A stretch of 64,000 bases of DNA from Anaerolinea sp. (GTDB lineage: Bacteria; Chloroflexota; Anaerolineae; Anaerolineales; Anaerolineaceae): assembly GCA_020725865.1 (NCBI GenBank), contig DYEC01000022.1, positions 1 to 64,000 of the forward strand. The letters run 5' to 3'. The translations under genes and the position numbers were made by a program. How positions within the stretch are numbered: position 1 is the stretch's first letter; every line of letters starts with the position of its first letter. Under the pieces are notes generated by a model that worked only from the letters and a program-made list of their open reading frames with translations, was not told where the DNA came from and did not search any database. Of the stretch, positions 24,742 through 33,588 are shown in pieces.

Positions 24742-25467
24742 TCATTTTTTCAGGGGGCGAGCAAACAGTGCCAGCAGTATACTGAAGAGATATAAGCTAA
24801 TTAGCGGTAACATTAATAATCCCATGTTTACCGGGTCTATAGTAGGGGTGATCACCGCTGCCAGGATCGCAATCAGTACAATGGCAACCCGCCATTGTCG
24901 GGCTAAACTGCCGGCTGTAACCAGTCCAAGTTTAGCCATCACGAAGATCATCAGGGGCATTTCAAATCCTATTCCGATCCAAAACAATAGACTGGTAACA
25001 AAGTTGATATAGTTCATCGGTCTGGGGATTGTTTGAATTCCCGCAAAGCCAATTAGAAAAGGCAAAGCGGCCGGCAACATAACAAAATAAGCAAATATGA
25101 CCCCGCCAAGGAAAAGGAATGTTGCCAGAGGCATTAACAGTTTTAGCCAGCGCTTCTCTTTTTCATTCAGCCCGGGCAAAACGAAAGCTAAAATCTGATA
25201 CAACACAATCGGAAAAGAGAGGGTGAATCCAGACAACAAGGAAACGCGCATAAAGACACCAACGTTTTCGGTGACTTCAATGGATTGAAGTCTTTGTGTT
25301 CCCCCAATTGGACGGGTTAAAATTTCAATCAGCCGATTTGCGATAGTAAAGCTTATCACGATTGCCACCGACAACGATATCAGCGCTTTTAGCAGTCGAG
25401 ATCGCAATTCGGCAAGATGCGGCTTAAAATCATCGATGATACTCGGTATTTGATTATGATTGTCCAT
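24742..25467 (-). CDS. tatC: Sec-independent protein translocase TatC
   Basis: A 241-residue membrane protein with six predicted transmembrane helices. The N-terminal FKPHLAELRSRLLK is the signature of TatC that contacts twin-arginine signals; PIVLYQILAFVLPGLNEKEKRW is also family-typical. It is the receptor part of the Tat translocase for folded proteins. TatA is not adjacent. At least one likely client, the L,D-transpeptidase with TRRDFLK, is encoded in this window. It follows the histidine phosphatase gene by 12 bases on the same strand. Confidence 0.95.
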   Translation of the reverse strand: MDNHNQIPSIIDDFKPHLAELRSRLLKALISLSVAIVISFTIANRLIEILTRPIGGTQRLQSIEVTENVGVFMRVSLLSGFTLSFPIVLYQILAFVLPGLNEKEKRWLKLLMPLATFLFLGGVIFAYFVMLPAALPFLIGFAGIQTIPRPMNYINFVTSLLFWIGIGFEMPLMIFVMAKLGLVTAGSLARQWRVAIVLIAILAAVITPTIDPVNMGLLMLPLISLYLFSILLALFARPLKK

Positions 25468-25479
25468 CTCACAGTTTTG

Positions 25480-26202
25480 TTATGTAATCAGCTCTCTCGG
25501 CATGAAATCCAAACGATTGAGGTATACCAGACGTACTCTTCCATCAACAAAGTCAAAGCGGGAAATTGAGGCGTTATTTAATTCGAACCAAAAAGGATTT
25601 TCCTCTGGCAAACCTAATAAAGTCCAGACAAGTACGTTGAAGAAGCCACCGTGACTAATCAACATGATATGGTCATCTCGATTTCCATGTCTAGACAGCA
25701 ATGTTTCTAACACTCTTTGCCCCCTCGGACGGAATTCCTCTTTTTCTTCGGGGGGACGGTTCCACCAACCTGATTCGCCAACTTCAGGAGGCAAAACAAG
25801 TTCGGGAAAATGTTTCTGGAAGAAGGATCGTCCCTGACCTGATTGACCAATCTTTTGCCCGCTGGCTTCATCTTCCAGATAGATTCCTCCCCATTCATGT
25901 AAATCAACCCAGCCATACAGGGGTAACCCTAACTCACGTGCGATCCGTGCTCCTGTTGCCACGGCGCGGATCATCAAGGAAGTATACAGGTGAGTGATTC
26001 GAAATCCGGATATGTTTTGTATATCATTGGAGTTATTTTTTTCATTAGTTGAGTGTTGTCTTAAAAATTCCGCTAGGATTCTAGCTTGTTGGATACCAGT
26101 TTCGGTTAATTCTGGATCATCTCTTCGCTCTGCCAGAGAACCATTGCTGGCATACAGTGCATTGTTTGTGGATTGTGCATGACGGATATAGTACAGTTGC
26201 AT
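25480..26202 (-). CDS. Histidine phosphatase family protein
   Basis: A 240-residue cytoplasmic protein of the phosphoglycerate-mutase-like branch of histidine phosphatases. The RHG-type motif is YIRHAQSTNN (phospho-accepting His), with Arg in TSLMIRAVATG and the second His in ILMISHGGFFN. It probably removes phosphate from a small metabolite; the substrate is unknown. The start at 26202 is chosen because MQLYYIRHAQ is the usual beginning, although an upstream in-frame start exists. It is cotranscribed with tatC. Confidence 0.85.
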   Translation of the reverse strand: MQLYYIRHAQSTNNALYASNGSLAERRDDPELTETGIQQARILAEFLRQHSTNEKNNSNDIQNISGFRITHLYTSLMIRAVATGARIARELGLPLYGWVDLHEWGGIYLEDEASGQKIGQSGQGRSFFQKHFPELVLPPEVGESGWWNRPPEEKEEFRPRGQRVLETLLSRHGNRDDHIMLISHGGFFNVLVWTLLGLPEENPFWFELNNASISRFDFVDGRVRLVYLNRLDFMPRELIT

Positions 26203-26345
26203 GTTGATGGAGACTCCATTCCTCAATGTGTATGCTGGTTATTTTACCCTAGAACCATTTTCTCTTTGGGCGCAGTGGGTGAGAAGGGTGTGTTTTTCGT
26301 GTGGTCATGTCAGGTCAAAAGATAATGTTACCGAAAAGGTTTGGT

Positions 26346-26374
26346 TTGACGAATTACTTTGCACATGGTAAAAT
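26346..26374 (+). promoter_or_regulatory. Promoter of tRNA-Gln (1) and glnS
   Basis: TTGACG (26346-26351) and TAAAAT (26369-26374) are separated by 17 bases, with TGG directly before the -10 box. The -10 ends 10 bases before the mature tRNA, so the 5' leader of the precursor is only a few bases. Confidence 0.75.
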
Positions 26375-26384
26375 TAGCACTCGG

Positions 26385-26455
26385 TGGGGGCTCGTTCAAC
26401 GGTAGGACAGCAGACTCTGGATCTGTATATAGGGGTTCGAATCCCTTGCCCCCAG
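26385..26455 (+). tRNA. tRNA-Gln (anticodon CTG), copy upstream of glnS
   Basis: A 71-base tRNA. Acceptor TGGGGGC pairs with GCCCCCA, discriminator G. Anticodon stem GCAGA/TCTGT with loop CTCTGGA gives anticodon CTG, which reads CAG. The T-arm has the TTCGAAT loop. CCA is not encoded. It lies 59 bases upstream of the gene for its own charging enzyme, with no terminator in between, so both are probably cut from one transcript. Confidence 0.95.
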
Positions 26456-26463
26456 TCTGCCAA

Positions 26464-26494
26464 AGAACACCCTGCGATCTCAACAGGGTGTTCT
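26464..26494 (+). promoter_or_regulatory. Hairpin between tRNA-Gln and glnS
   Basis: A perfect 11-bp stem (AGAACACCCTG with its complement) and a 9-base loop, beginning 8 bases after the tRNA. No T-run follows; instead comes AGGAGG and the glnS start. After tRNA 3' processing this stem would sit at the 5' end of the glnS message and could protect it; alternatively it acts as an attenuator. Confidence 0.6.
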
Positions 26495-26514
26495 ATATCA
26501 GGAGGAATAGTTCT

Positions 26515-28209
26515 ATGTCTGAAACCCCAGCTACTACTCCCAAAAATTTTATCTTTGAGGCAGTTGAAGAAGACCTGCGCACCGGAAGATTTAGTTACGT
26601 GCGCACGCGTTTCCCGCCCGAGCCCAATGGTTACTTGCACATAGGTCATGCCAAAGCGATCTGCATTGATTTTGGTGTCGCCGAGGCTTTTGGCGGTGAG
26701 TGCAATCTTCGTTTTGACGATACGAACCCTGTCAAAGAAGACGTGGAGTATGTTGAGGCAATTAAGGAGGATATTCGCTGGCTGGGGTTTGACTGGGGTG
26801 ATCGGGAGTATTACGCTTCGGACTATTTTGAACAACTCTATGAGTTTGCTTTGTTGTTAATTCAAAAAGGAAAAGCTTATGTAGATGACCTTAGCCCGGA
26901 GCAGATACGTGAGTATCGCGGTACCTTAACAGAGCCCGGAAAAGAAAGTCCATATCGTAACCGTTCAGTTGAGGAAAATCTAGATTTGTTTCGGCGTATG
27001 CGCAATGGTGAATTTCCGGAAGGTTCACGTGTCTTGCGAGCAAAGATTGATATGACTTCCGGCAATTTGAATATGCGCGACCCGGTTATGTATCGGATTA
27101 TTCACCGTCCTCACCACCGTACAGGTGACCGCTGGCATATTTACCCCATGTATGACTTTGCACATGGTCAATGTGATTCGATTGAAGGTGTTACCCATTC
27201 ACTGTGTGATCTGGCTTATGAGGATCATCGTCCGCTCTATGATTGGTTTTTAGATGAATTGGGTATCTTTCATAGCCGCCAGATTGAATTTGCCCGCCTG
27301 AATCTATCTTATACTATCTTGAGCAAACGATACTTGAAAGAGCTGGTAGAAAATGGATATGTGAGTGGCTGGGATGACCCGCGCATGCCGACTTTGCGCG
27401 GGCTACGACGTAGAGGTTATACCCCTGAGGCTATTCGCAACTTTATCGAACAGGTTGGAGTAGCTAAAAATGAAAATTTGATTGATATTGCCCTTTTGGA
27501 ACATGCTGTTCGGGACGATCTGAACCTACGAGCGTTAAGGGTGATGGGCGTTCTGGATCCAGTTAGAGTAGTTATTCTGAATTATCCAGAAGGGCAAGTG
27601 GAGGAATTGGAGGCGATCAACAACCCGGAAGATCCCGCTGCAGGCACACGAAAGGTGCCGTTTTCAAGAGAGATTTACATTGAACGGGATGACTTTCGAG
27701 AAGTTCCGCCTCCAAAATATTTCCGGCTTGCACCTGGGCGTGAGGTGCGTTTACGGTACGGTTATATCATTAAGTGCGTGAATGTGGTCAAAAACGATCA
27801 GACCGGTGAGATTGAAGAGATTCATTGTACTTATGATCCGCAAACGCGTGGCGGTTATGCTCCGGATGGGCGGAAGGTGCAGGGGACGATTCACTGGGTA
27901 TCTATCCCACATGCGTTGGATGCCGAAGTACGCATGTATGACCGATTATTTACTGTGCCGAACCCTAGCAAGGTGGAAGATGGGAAGACTTTTCTAGATT
28001 ATCTTAATCCTAATTCCTTAAGAATTCTTTCTGGATGCAAGGTGGAGCCCAGTCTGACAAAAGCCAGACCGGGTGACCATTATCAATTTGAACGCAAGGG
28101 GTTCTTCTGTGTGGACCCCGATTCATCGGCAGATCATCTTGTTTTCAACCTGACTGTGCCATTGCGCGATACTTGGGCTAAAATTGAAGTGAAGCAGAAA
28201 GGTGATTAG
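26515..28209 (+). CDS. glnS: Glutaminyl-tRNA synthetase
   Basis: A 564-residue class I aminoacyl-tRNA synthetase that charges tRNA-Gln directly. [16 protein letters not shown] carries the HIGH-type motif, and YTILSKRYL carries the KMSKS equivalent (LSKRY). The GlnRS-type anticodon-binding beta barrels follow (about 340-560), including [20 protein letters not shown]. Length equals bacterial GlnRS. The ATG at 26515 has AGGAGG at 9 bases; translation upstream of it would run through the tRNA. Having GlnRS means the indirect GatCAB route is not the only source of Gln-tRNA. tRNA-Gln(CTG) genes stand on both sides. Confidence 0.97.
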   Translation: MSETPATTPKNFIFEAVEEDLRTGRFSYVRTRFPPEPNGYLHIGHAKAICIDFGVAEAFGGECNLRFDDTNPVKEDVEYVEAIKEDIRWLGFDWGDREYYASDYFEQLYEFALLLIQKGKAYVDDLSPEQIREYRGTLTEPGKESPYRNRSVEENLDLFRRMRNGEFPEGSRVLRAKIDMTSGNLNMRDPVMYRIIHRPHHRTGDRWHIYPMYDFAHGQCDSIEGVTHSLCDLAYEDHRPLYDWFLDELGIFHSRQIEFARLNLSYTILSKRYLKELVENGYVSGWDDPRMPTLRGLRRRGYTPEAIRNFIEQVGVAKNENLIDIALLEHAVRDDLNLRALRVMGVLDPVRVVILNYPEGQVEELEAINNPEDPAAGTRKVPFSREIYIERDDFREVPPPKYFRLAPGREVRLRYGYIIKCVNVVKNDQTGEIEEIHCTYDPQTRGGYAPDGRKVQGTIHWVSIPHALDAEVRMYDRLFTVPNPSKVEDGKTFLDYLNPNSLRILSGCKVEPSLTKARPGDHYQFERKGFFCVDPDSSADHLVFNLTVPLRDTWAKIEVKQKGD

Positions 28210-28234
28210 TGCTGGTCCTGCCTTGTGGTACAAT
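28206..28234 (+). promoter_or_regulatory. Promoter of tRNA-Gln (2)
   Basis: TACAAT (28229-28234) with an extended -10 TGG and a weak TTAGTG at 17 bases. It overlaps the glnS stop codon. The stretch from the -10 to the tRNA is very similar to that of copy 1, and again 10 bases separate -10 and tRNA. Confidence 0.6.
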
Positions 28235-28244
28235 TAGTGCCTGG

Positions 28245-28315
28245 TGGGGGTTCGTCTAATGGCAGGACAGCAGACTCTGGATCTGCGTGTGGAGGTTCGA
28301 ATCCTTCACCCCCAG
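28245..28315 (+). tRNA. tRNA-Gln (anticodon CTG), copy downstream of glnS
   Basis: A 71-base tRNA. Acceptor TGGGGGT pairs with ACCCCCA, discriminator G. Anticodon stem GCAGA/TCTGC encloses the same loop CTCTGGA as copy 1, so the anticodon is again CTG. Differences from copy 1 lie in the acceptor, D-arm, variable loop and T-arm, largely compensated within stems. CCA is not encoded. It is followed directly by a terminator. Confidence 0.95.
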
Positions 28316-28320
28316 TTGCA

Positions 28321-28349
28321 GGCGACCTGATGAGAGGGTCGCCTTTTTT
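28321..28349 (+). terminator. Terminator of the tRNA-Gln/glnS/tRNA-Gln unit
   Basis: Stem GGCGACC/GGTCGCC with a 9-base loop followed by TTTTTTT, overlapping the stop codon region of the converging amidase gene at 28348. Confidence 0.85.
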
Positions 28350-30021
28350 ATTCCAGTATTTTGAAGAAAGTCTTGGGTAATTGGCGTTCTAATACCTTTT
28401 CTGCTTGGTAGGCGATGCGGAGTAAAAGATGTTCCTCCCAGTGCCTGCCAATGGCCTGCATCCCAATCGGCATATCCTGAGAATTGTAACCCACCGGGAA
28501 ACTTATAGCAGGGTGTCCTGTCAGGTTGGAAGCAAAAACGAAACGCATCATTTCCACATCTGTGGTCAGATCTGACCAATCGTCACAGGATGGATTGGGC
28601 TGGACAATGGGGGCGGTGAGAGCGGTCGCGGGTGTGATGATGGCATCTACATTTTGGAAGATCTGCTCAAAGCTCCGCATTGCGCGAGTGCGCATTCGTT
28701 GAGCCTGCAAATAGTCATGACAGGTTAATGCACGTGCCAACACCAGTGTGAGGCGGGTAGACGCGGAAAGTTCTTTTTGATGTTCCGGGTAATTGCACAT
28801 ACTGGCAGCCATCTCGGCTAGAATAATGACGCTATGGGCAATGCGCATGGCTTCCAGTTCGCTAATTTCGAATTCGATCAATATTGCTCCAGCATCTGTA
28901 AATTTCTGTAACATGTCTTTATTGGCTTTCACGACCTCTGCATCGGCATGTTCAAACCATTGCCGGTAAATCCCTAGTCGGACACCTGCCAGGTGGTCCG
29001 AGTTCCAGCCATCAAGCTTTACCGGTGGTTGATACAAAGAATTGGGATCTTTGTCATCTGCTCCGGCAATAACGGCATACGTGAGCGCGGTATCTTCTAC
29101 ACAACATCCCAACGGTCCCAGGTGTGCCACACTCCAGCATAGTGGAAAAGCCCCAAACTCGCTTACCCGGCCAAAGGTGGGTTTGAGTCCGACGATGCCA
29201 CACAAGCTGGCTGGAATACGTATAGAGCCGCCACCATCGGCGCCAATTGCCACTGGACAAAGTCCGGCAGCTACGGCTGCGGCCGATCCGCTGGAGCTGC
29301 CGCCCGTATCTCGTCGCAAGTCGTAAGGATTCGCAACGCGCCTGTGAAAAGCATTAGCGCCATTAGGATTAATCCCAATTTCATGCATGTTGGCTTTGCC
29401 AATTAACAGAGCACCAGACGCCCGTAAACGTTTGACAACAGTTGAATCTCGCTCTGCTGGCTTTTTGCCCAAAAAACGGGTGCCCACTGTTGTGGGAAAT
29501 GGCATTTGATCAATTTCATCCTTAACTGCAATGGGTACACCATCTAGCAAGCTTAAGGGGCGGCCTTCTTTCAGCCGCTGGGCTGACATGCGCGCCTGTC
29601 TGATGAGGTCTTCGCGATCGGTAGCAATAAATGCATTTAAGGGGATTGGTCCCTGTTGGCTGGCTTGAATGGCGGATAATATGTGCTCGGCTACTTCCAG
29701 GGGGGTCGTTTTTCCCCGCCGATAGGCTTCTGCAAAATTTCGAATTGTTGGGTGGGGAATGTTGGGCGGAGCGGTCCTTATCAGTTCTTCCCATGTTAGC
29801 AAAGGAGTCAAGTGACCATTTTCCACATTAATACAAAGAGGATTATACGTGGGCGGCTCTTCAAAGATCATTTTTCTCAATTTGGGAATGCCGCCATTTT
29901 CAAGCAGGTTTCCCAACACTAAAGGTCGAAATAATGGGTTTTCCATTGCGCTGGCAAACATGGATAGACCGGTACCGGACAACTTAGGCAAATTTAGGGA
30001 AACCAGATCATACTTAGTCAT
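28348..30021 (-). CDS. Amidase (amidase-signature family)
   Basis: A 557-residue protein. The first 70 residues are specific; the amidase-signature domain follows (about 90-540). Catalytic elements: Lys in VPIAVKDEI, the Ser-rich GGSSSGSAAAVAAG, and the nucleophile Ser in GADGGGSIRIPAS. The family hydrolyses amides or, as GatA, supplies ammonia. Single-gene context without gatB or gatC, and the N-terminal extension, argue against GatA despite the glnS neighbour. Substrate unknown. AAGGAG precedes the ATG. It follows the Nudix gene by 25 bases. Confidence 0.85.
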   Translation of the reverse strand: MTKYDLVSLNLPKLSGTGLSMFASAMENPLFRPLVLGNLLENGGIPKLRKMIFEEPPTYNPLCINVENGHLTPLLTWEELIRTAPPNIPHPTIRNFAEAYRRGKTTPLEVAEHILSAIQASQQGPIPLNAFIATDREDLIRQARMSAQRLKEGRPLSLLDGVPIAVKDEIDQMPFPTTVGTRFLGKKPAERDSTVVKRLRASGALLIGKANMHEIGINPNGANAFHRRVANPYDLRRDTGGSSSGSAAAVAAGLCPVAIGADGGGSIRIPASLCGIVGLKPTFGRVSEFGAFPLCWSVAHLGPLGCCVEDTALTYAVIAGADDKDPNSLYQPPVKLDGWNSDHLAGVRLGIYRQWFEHADAEVVKANKDMLQKFTDAGAILIEFEISELEAMRIAHSVIILAEMAASMCNYPEHQKELSASTRLTLVLARALTCHDYLQAQRMRTRAMRSFEQIFQNVDAIITPATALTAPIVQPNPSCDDWSDLTTDVEMMRFVFASNLTGHPAISFPVGYNSQDMPIGMQAIGRHWEEHLLLRIAYQAEKVLERQLPKTFFKILE

Positions 30022-30046
30022 AGTAACTCCTTATTCAACAAGCAAG

Positions 30047-30502
30047 TTAATTGACATCTCCCAGATAAACTTTTTCTGGCGGAAGCCGGCGAAGCACCTT
30101 GCGTAAAACGGCAGGATAGAGTGGGAATTCGTCAAGTTGATTGATGGGTAGCCATTCGATACCAACTTGTCTTTTATCCGGTTTATCACCTCTGATAGGA
30201 CTTTCATCTCTGATAATTTTACAGGCAAAAAGGAAATCCACCTGGTGAATCTCGCTATCGGTGTTGGCAAATTCATGATGTTTACCAATATATTCTCTTA
30301 TGTAAAGCAGATTACCAACTTTGACGTGTATGCCAAGTTCTTCCATGCATTCACGTTCAAGCGCTTGCGGTAAGGTTTCTCCTGGTTTTTGTCCACCCCC
30401 TGGAAGCGTATAAAAGATCGATTCCCCAGCCTGTTTTTTGATGACCAGTATGTGCTGATCTTGGATAATCACTGCCTTGGCTGAATTCCGAAGTGCCAAC
30501 AT
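30047..30502 (-). CDS. Nudix hydrolase
   Basis: A 151-residue cytoplasmic enzyme with the complete Nudix box: GGGQKPGETLPQAL followed by ERECMEELGI (G-x5-E-x7-REx2EEx), which binds magnesium and cleaves nucleoside diphosphates linked to another group. The substrate cannot be predicted. The ATG follows GGGAG. Probably cotranscribed with the amidase. Confidence 0.9.
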   Translation of the reverse strand: MLALRNSAKAVIIQDQHILVIKKQAGESIFYTLPGGGQKPGETLPQALERECMEELGIHVKVGNLLYIREYIGKHHEFANTDSEIHQVDFLFACKIIRDESPIRGDKPDKRQVGIEWLPINQLDEFPLYPAVLRKVLRRLPPEKVYLGDVN

Positions 30503-30586
30503 TTGGAACTCCCGATTTTGTGTTGTGCGCGCGATGGAATTGTGGCTTTGATTTATTTTACAGTATTTCTTTTAGTGATAATTGGC

Positions 30587-31846
30587 TTATGCGCGTAGCA
30601 AATCTGAAGAGGACTGAATTGCCGGGTCACGCAACAAGCAGTGAAGGATGAGAATTGTAACCAAACTGGCTAAGGCAGAGACAATAAAAGTGGTTTTATA
30701 ACCTGTCAGATCTGCCAGCCAGCCACCCAGCATAGGGGCAAGTATTGCTGCGGGCGCAATCAACGTATTTGCCATGCCCACATAGATAGGGCGTTCTTCT
30801 TCTGGACCAAACTCGAGTGAGTAGGCTATGCCAACGGTCCAAAAGGCTGTATTCGCAATACCTGTTAGGATGAAAACCACGTAAAACCAGCCAAGTGAGG
30901 GAGAGAATGCGGCTATCAGTGCACTTATCAGCGCAGCCATTGCCCCAAGTTCAATAACTCTCCGACGACTCCAACGATCCCCTAACCATCCTAGGACAGG
31001 ATTAGCAATTGTTTGAGTGATCAGCAAGACACTAGTCATGATTCCAGCTGTTACTTCACTCATCCCATGGTAATTCACTGCGAATACAATATAAAATGCA
31101 AATGCCATCGTGGCAAATTGCGAAAAGATGCGAGTGACCAGGAACCAGACAAAATTTTTGTCTTGTTTTAAGACTCGTAAAACATGACTGGAAAGAGAAA
31201 GAGCAGTTTGCAGCTGTGGAGTTGCCCTTTCCGGCTCACGCGTCATGCGCAAAAAAACCCAGGAAATGGCAAGGGCAAGTGAAGCTAAAAGAAAACAGGC
31301 TGTAAAGTCATATGGTGATTGATAACGATCAAGTATCAATCCAGCGATAACGGCACTAGCGCTTGCAAGCAGGTTTGCAACAGCGGATTGAATTCCAAAG
31401 AATGTAGTGCGCAATTCGGACGGAATCACTCTGGCGATCATATTTTGCCAGCCATTTGCAGTCAAACCACCTCCCAGTCCCTGCCATGTCAACATAATGA
31501 ATGTCAGCACCAATCCGGCTTTCACGCCAATCACGGGTAAAAGGGCGGCAACAATTGCCAGTCCTAAGAATGGCAATCTTTCCTGAATGGACATCGAAAT
31601 CACAAAAGGGCGAAACTGCGATAAATGTGTCAATTTTGGGGCGGTTAGTAGTTGCGGGAGCTGCCAACCCATTACATGCAAGGCTGGCACAAGCCCAATG
31701 AGTAGTGCTGAGTTGGTCATTGTAGAAACAAACAGGGGAAGGATGGTTGAAAATGATGCAAACCCAATTGCGAAACCAAAAAACGCGCCATCACCAAGAT
31801 TGACCAAATAATTGTGGCGCATGTTTCTATAGATTTCGTTGTCCAT
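30587..31846 (-). CDS. MFS transporter
   Basis: A 419-residue polytopic protein with about 12 predicted transmembrane helices. A typical MFS loop motif, LGWLGDRWSRRRVIELG, lies at the start of the second half, with a central cytoplasmic loop (about 195-220) rich in charged residues. Substrate unknown; efflux of a small molecule is the usual role of such single-gene MFS proteins. The N-terminus is preceded by a terminator hairpin of the upstream gene. Confidence 0.85.
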   Translation of the reverse strand: MDNEIYRNMRHNYLVNLGDGAFFGFAIGFASFSTILPLFVSTMTNSALLIGLVPALHVMGWQLPQLLTAPKLTHLSQFRPFVISMSIQERLPFLGLAIVAALLPVIGVKAGLVLTFIMLTWQGLGGGLTANGWQNMIARVIPSELRTTFFGIQSAVANLLASASAVIAGLILDRYQSPYDFTACFLLASLALAISWVFLRMTREPERATPQLQTALSLSSHVLRVLKQDKNFVWFLVTRIFSQFATMAFAFYIVFAVNYHGMSEVTAGIMTSVLLITQTIANPVLGWLGDRWSRRRVIELGAMAALISALIAAFSPSLGWFYVVFILTGIANTAFWTVGIAYSLEFGPEEERPIYVGMANTLIAPAAILAPMLGGWLADLTGYKTTFIVSALASLVTILILHCLLRDPAIQSSSDLLRA

Positions 31847-31875
31847 GTCTTTATTGACTTTCTGATTTTCTATGA

Positions 31876-31900
31876 AAAACCCCGGTTATTTGACCGGGGC
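31876..31900 (-). terminator. Terminator of the DUF1540-like gene
   Basis: CCCCGGT/ACCGGGG stem with a 6-base loop, followed on the minus strand by a T-run. It separates the small acidic protein gene from the MFS gene. Confidence 0.75.
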
Positions 31901-31966
31901 TTGAAAGTGGCGAGTTGATTGAGAGCACTAAGATCAAACTTATAAAATCTGACCTGGTAGCATTCC

Positions 31967-32197
31967 TCAATAATCGCTGTCGTCCTCATCCCACAGGTCT
32001 TCTTCCTCTTCTTCCTCTTCTATGTCTTCCCATTCTTCCAGTTCTTCGGTTTCGTCCCATTCTTCGTCAGTTTCAATCTCTGAGGTTGGGGCATACGTCA
32101 AACAACCGTTATCTGGGTCCAGCTCAATCGCTGCTGCACTGCAATATCCATCATCTAAAAATGCACAGTCCAAATAATGACAGCGTATCCGGGCCAT
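31967..32197 (-). CDS. Small Cys-containing protein with long acidic tail (DUF1540-like)
   Basis: 76 residues. The first 35 contain four Cys in CHYLDCAFLDDGYCS and NGCLTY, resembling the small metal-binding DUF1540 module. The remaining 40 residues are almost wholly Glu, Asp and Trp. There is no signal or membrane helix. A TGTCC-GAGG-type ribosome region precedes the ATG and a terminator follows, so it is a one-gene unit. Function unknown; metal binding by the Cys residues is an inference. Confidence 0.65.
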   Translation of the reverse strand: MARIRCHYLDCAFLDDGYCSAAAIELDPDNGCLTYAPTSEIETDEEWDETEELEEWEDIEEEEEEEDLWDEDDSDY

Positions 32198-32323
32198 TGA
32201 TGTCCTCCGAAAAGAATCGTTTCTTAAGAAAGATTGTCACACAGTAACTATACAATAAAAGTTGTGATTGAGCGATAATAGCACAATATTAATGAGTTTT
32301 GCAAGAGTTATCCAAAATAAATT

Positions 32324-33571
32324 TCAGGCAAAATCACTGCTAATTGGCCAGGCTTCCAGCTCAGCACCAGTAGGAAGCGATTTTACCCCAGCAGGAACAA
32401 TCAGTAAAGCATTTGCTTTGGTCAATCCGACCAGATTTGCAGAACCCTGATGTCCTGCCAAGGTGGCAGTGAGGACACCTTTTTCGACGCTTATCGAGCA
32501 ACGGAAGTAGGTTTCTCGTCCGTCGCTTTCGACTGGTTCTGCCAATCGGACGCGCAAGAAATCCCCTCGTCCTTGTGGAATCCCTGCCATCTTTTGCAAT
32601 ATTGGACGTACAAATACCATGAAACCCACGAAGGAGGATACCGGATTGCCGGGCAAGCCAATTAACGGGATTCCCTTATATGCACCAAAGGCAATCGGTT
32701 TACCTGGGCGCATATTCACGCGCCAAAACTCCAGATGTCCATGCTGTTCAATGATGTTTCTGACAAAGTCGTACGTTCCAACACTGACTCCCGCCGATGT
32801 AAGAATCAGATCTACCTTCTGGTCTACAGCTAGGTCCAGGTACTTTTGAATAACTAGCGGATCATCTGGTGCATTCCCAAGTCGTATGGGGATTGCATCT
32901 GACATTTCAATCATAGCGGCTAATGTATAGGAGTTTGAATCGCGAATTTTTCCGGGTGTCAAAGGCTGGTCAGGTTGGATTAGTTCATCACCGGTGGTCA
33001 GCAATGCCACGCGTGCCTTTTGATAAACAGGGACAGGAGTAACTCCTAAGGATGCCAGCAAGCCAATGTCTTGTGGACTCAGTTTTCTTCCAGCATTGAG
33101 AACTGTCTGACCTTGGCGAACGTCCTGCCCGGTTGGACGAACATATTCACCAGGACGTGGGGCATGAAATATGCGCACCTGTTCAGGTAGGCGACTATTC
33201 GGGTCTTGACTGGCATCAGTATATTCAACCGGGACGACAGCGTCAGCACCCTTGGGCATCTGAGCGCCGGTCATGATCCGTGCAGCCTGTCCAGGTTGAA
33301 TGGTCAACGCGGGCGAGATTCCTGCTGGAATATCAGCAACAACCTGTAGTATGACTGGACTGTCATGAGTAGCAAGTTTGACATCCTCGGTTCGCACAGC
33401 AAAGCCGTCCATACTTGAATTATCAAATGGGGGCAGATTGACATTGGCAATGATATCTTGAGCCAAAACTCGCCGATTCGCCTGTTCGAGCACGACAAAT
33501 TCAACCGGTTTGACGTTGAAGACTTTTAAGATTCTTTGTTGAGCTTCTTTGACGGAGAGATATGAGCTCAA
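32324..33571 (-). CDS. moeA: Molybdopterin molybdotransferase MoeA
   Basis: A 415-residue cytoplasmic enzyme that inserts molybdate into adenylated molybdopterin. Motifs: LPPFDNSSMDGFAVR, MTGAQMPKGADAVVPVE, SAGVSVGTYDFV and the PGKPIAFG/GLPGNPVSSF pair, all typical. Length fits. The start appears to be a TTG at 33571 with AAGGTG before it; the next in-frame candidates are deep in the domain. It follows the RelA/SpoT gene by 17 bases. No other molybdenum cofactor gene is in the window, so the partner enzymes must lie elsewhere. Confidence 0.9.
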   Translation of the reverse strand: MSSYLSVKEAQQRILKVFNVKPVEFVVLEQANRRVLAQDIIANVNLPPFDNSSMDGFAVRTEDVKLATHDSPVILQVVADIPAGISPALTIQPGQAARIMTGAQMPKGADAVVPVEYTDASQDPNSRLPEQVRIFHAPRPGEYVRPTGQDVRQGQTVLNAGRKLSPQDIGLLASLGVTPVPVYQKARVALLTTGDELIQPDQPLTPGKIRDSNSYTLAAMIEMSDAIPIRLGNAPDDPLVIQKYLDLAVDQKVDLILTSAGVSVGTYDFVRNIIEQHGHLEFWRVNMRPGKPIAFGAYKGIPLIGLPGNPVSSFVGFMVFVRPILQKMAGIPQGRGDFLRVRLAEPVESDGRETYFRCSISVEKGVLTATLAGHQGSANLVGLTKANALLIVPAGVKSLPTGAELEAWPISSDFA

Positions 33572-33588
33572 AATGCACCTTTTTCTTT

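Noticed and set aside
26359-26514. Longer reading frame for glnS starting upstream of the tRNA
   Set aside because: It would be translated through tRNA-Gln and the leader hairpin. The ATG at 26515 has a perfect AGGAGG and gives the usual GlnRS N-terminus.
28348-30021. Amidase as GatA of a Gln-tRNA amidotransferase because of the glnS neighbour
   Set aside because: gatB and gatC are absent, an N-terminal extension of about 70 residues is atypical, and the gene lies in a separate converging unit.
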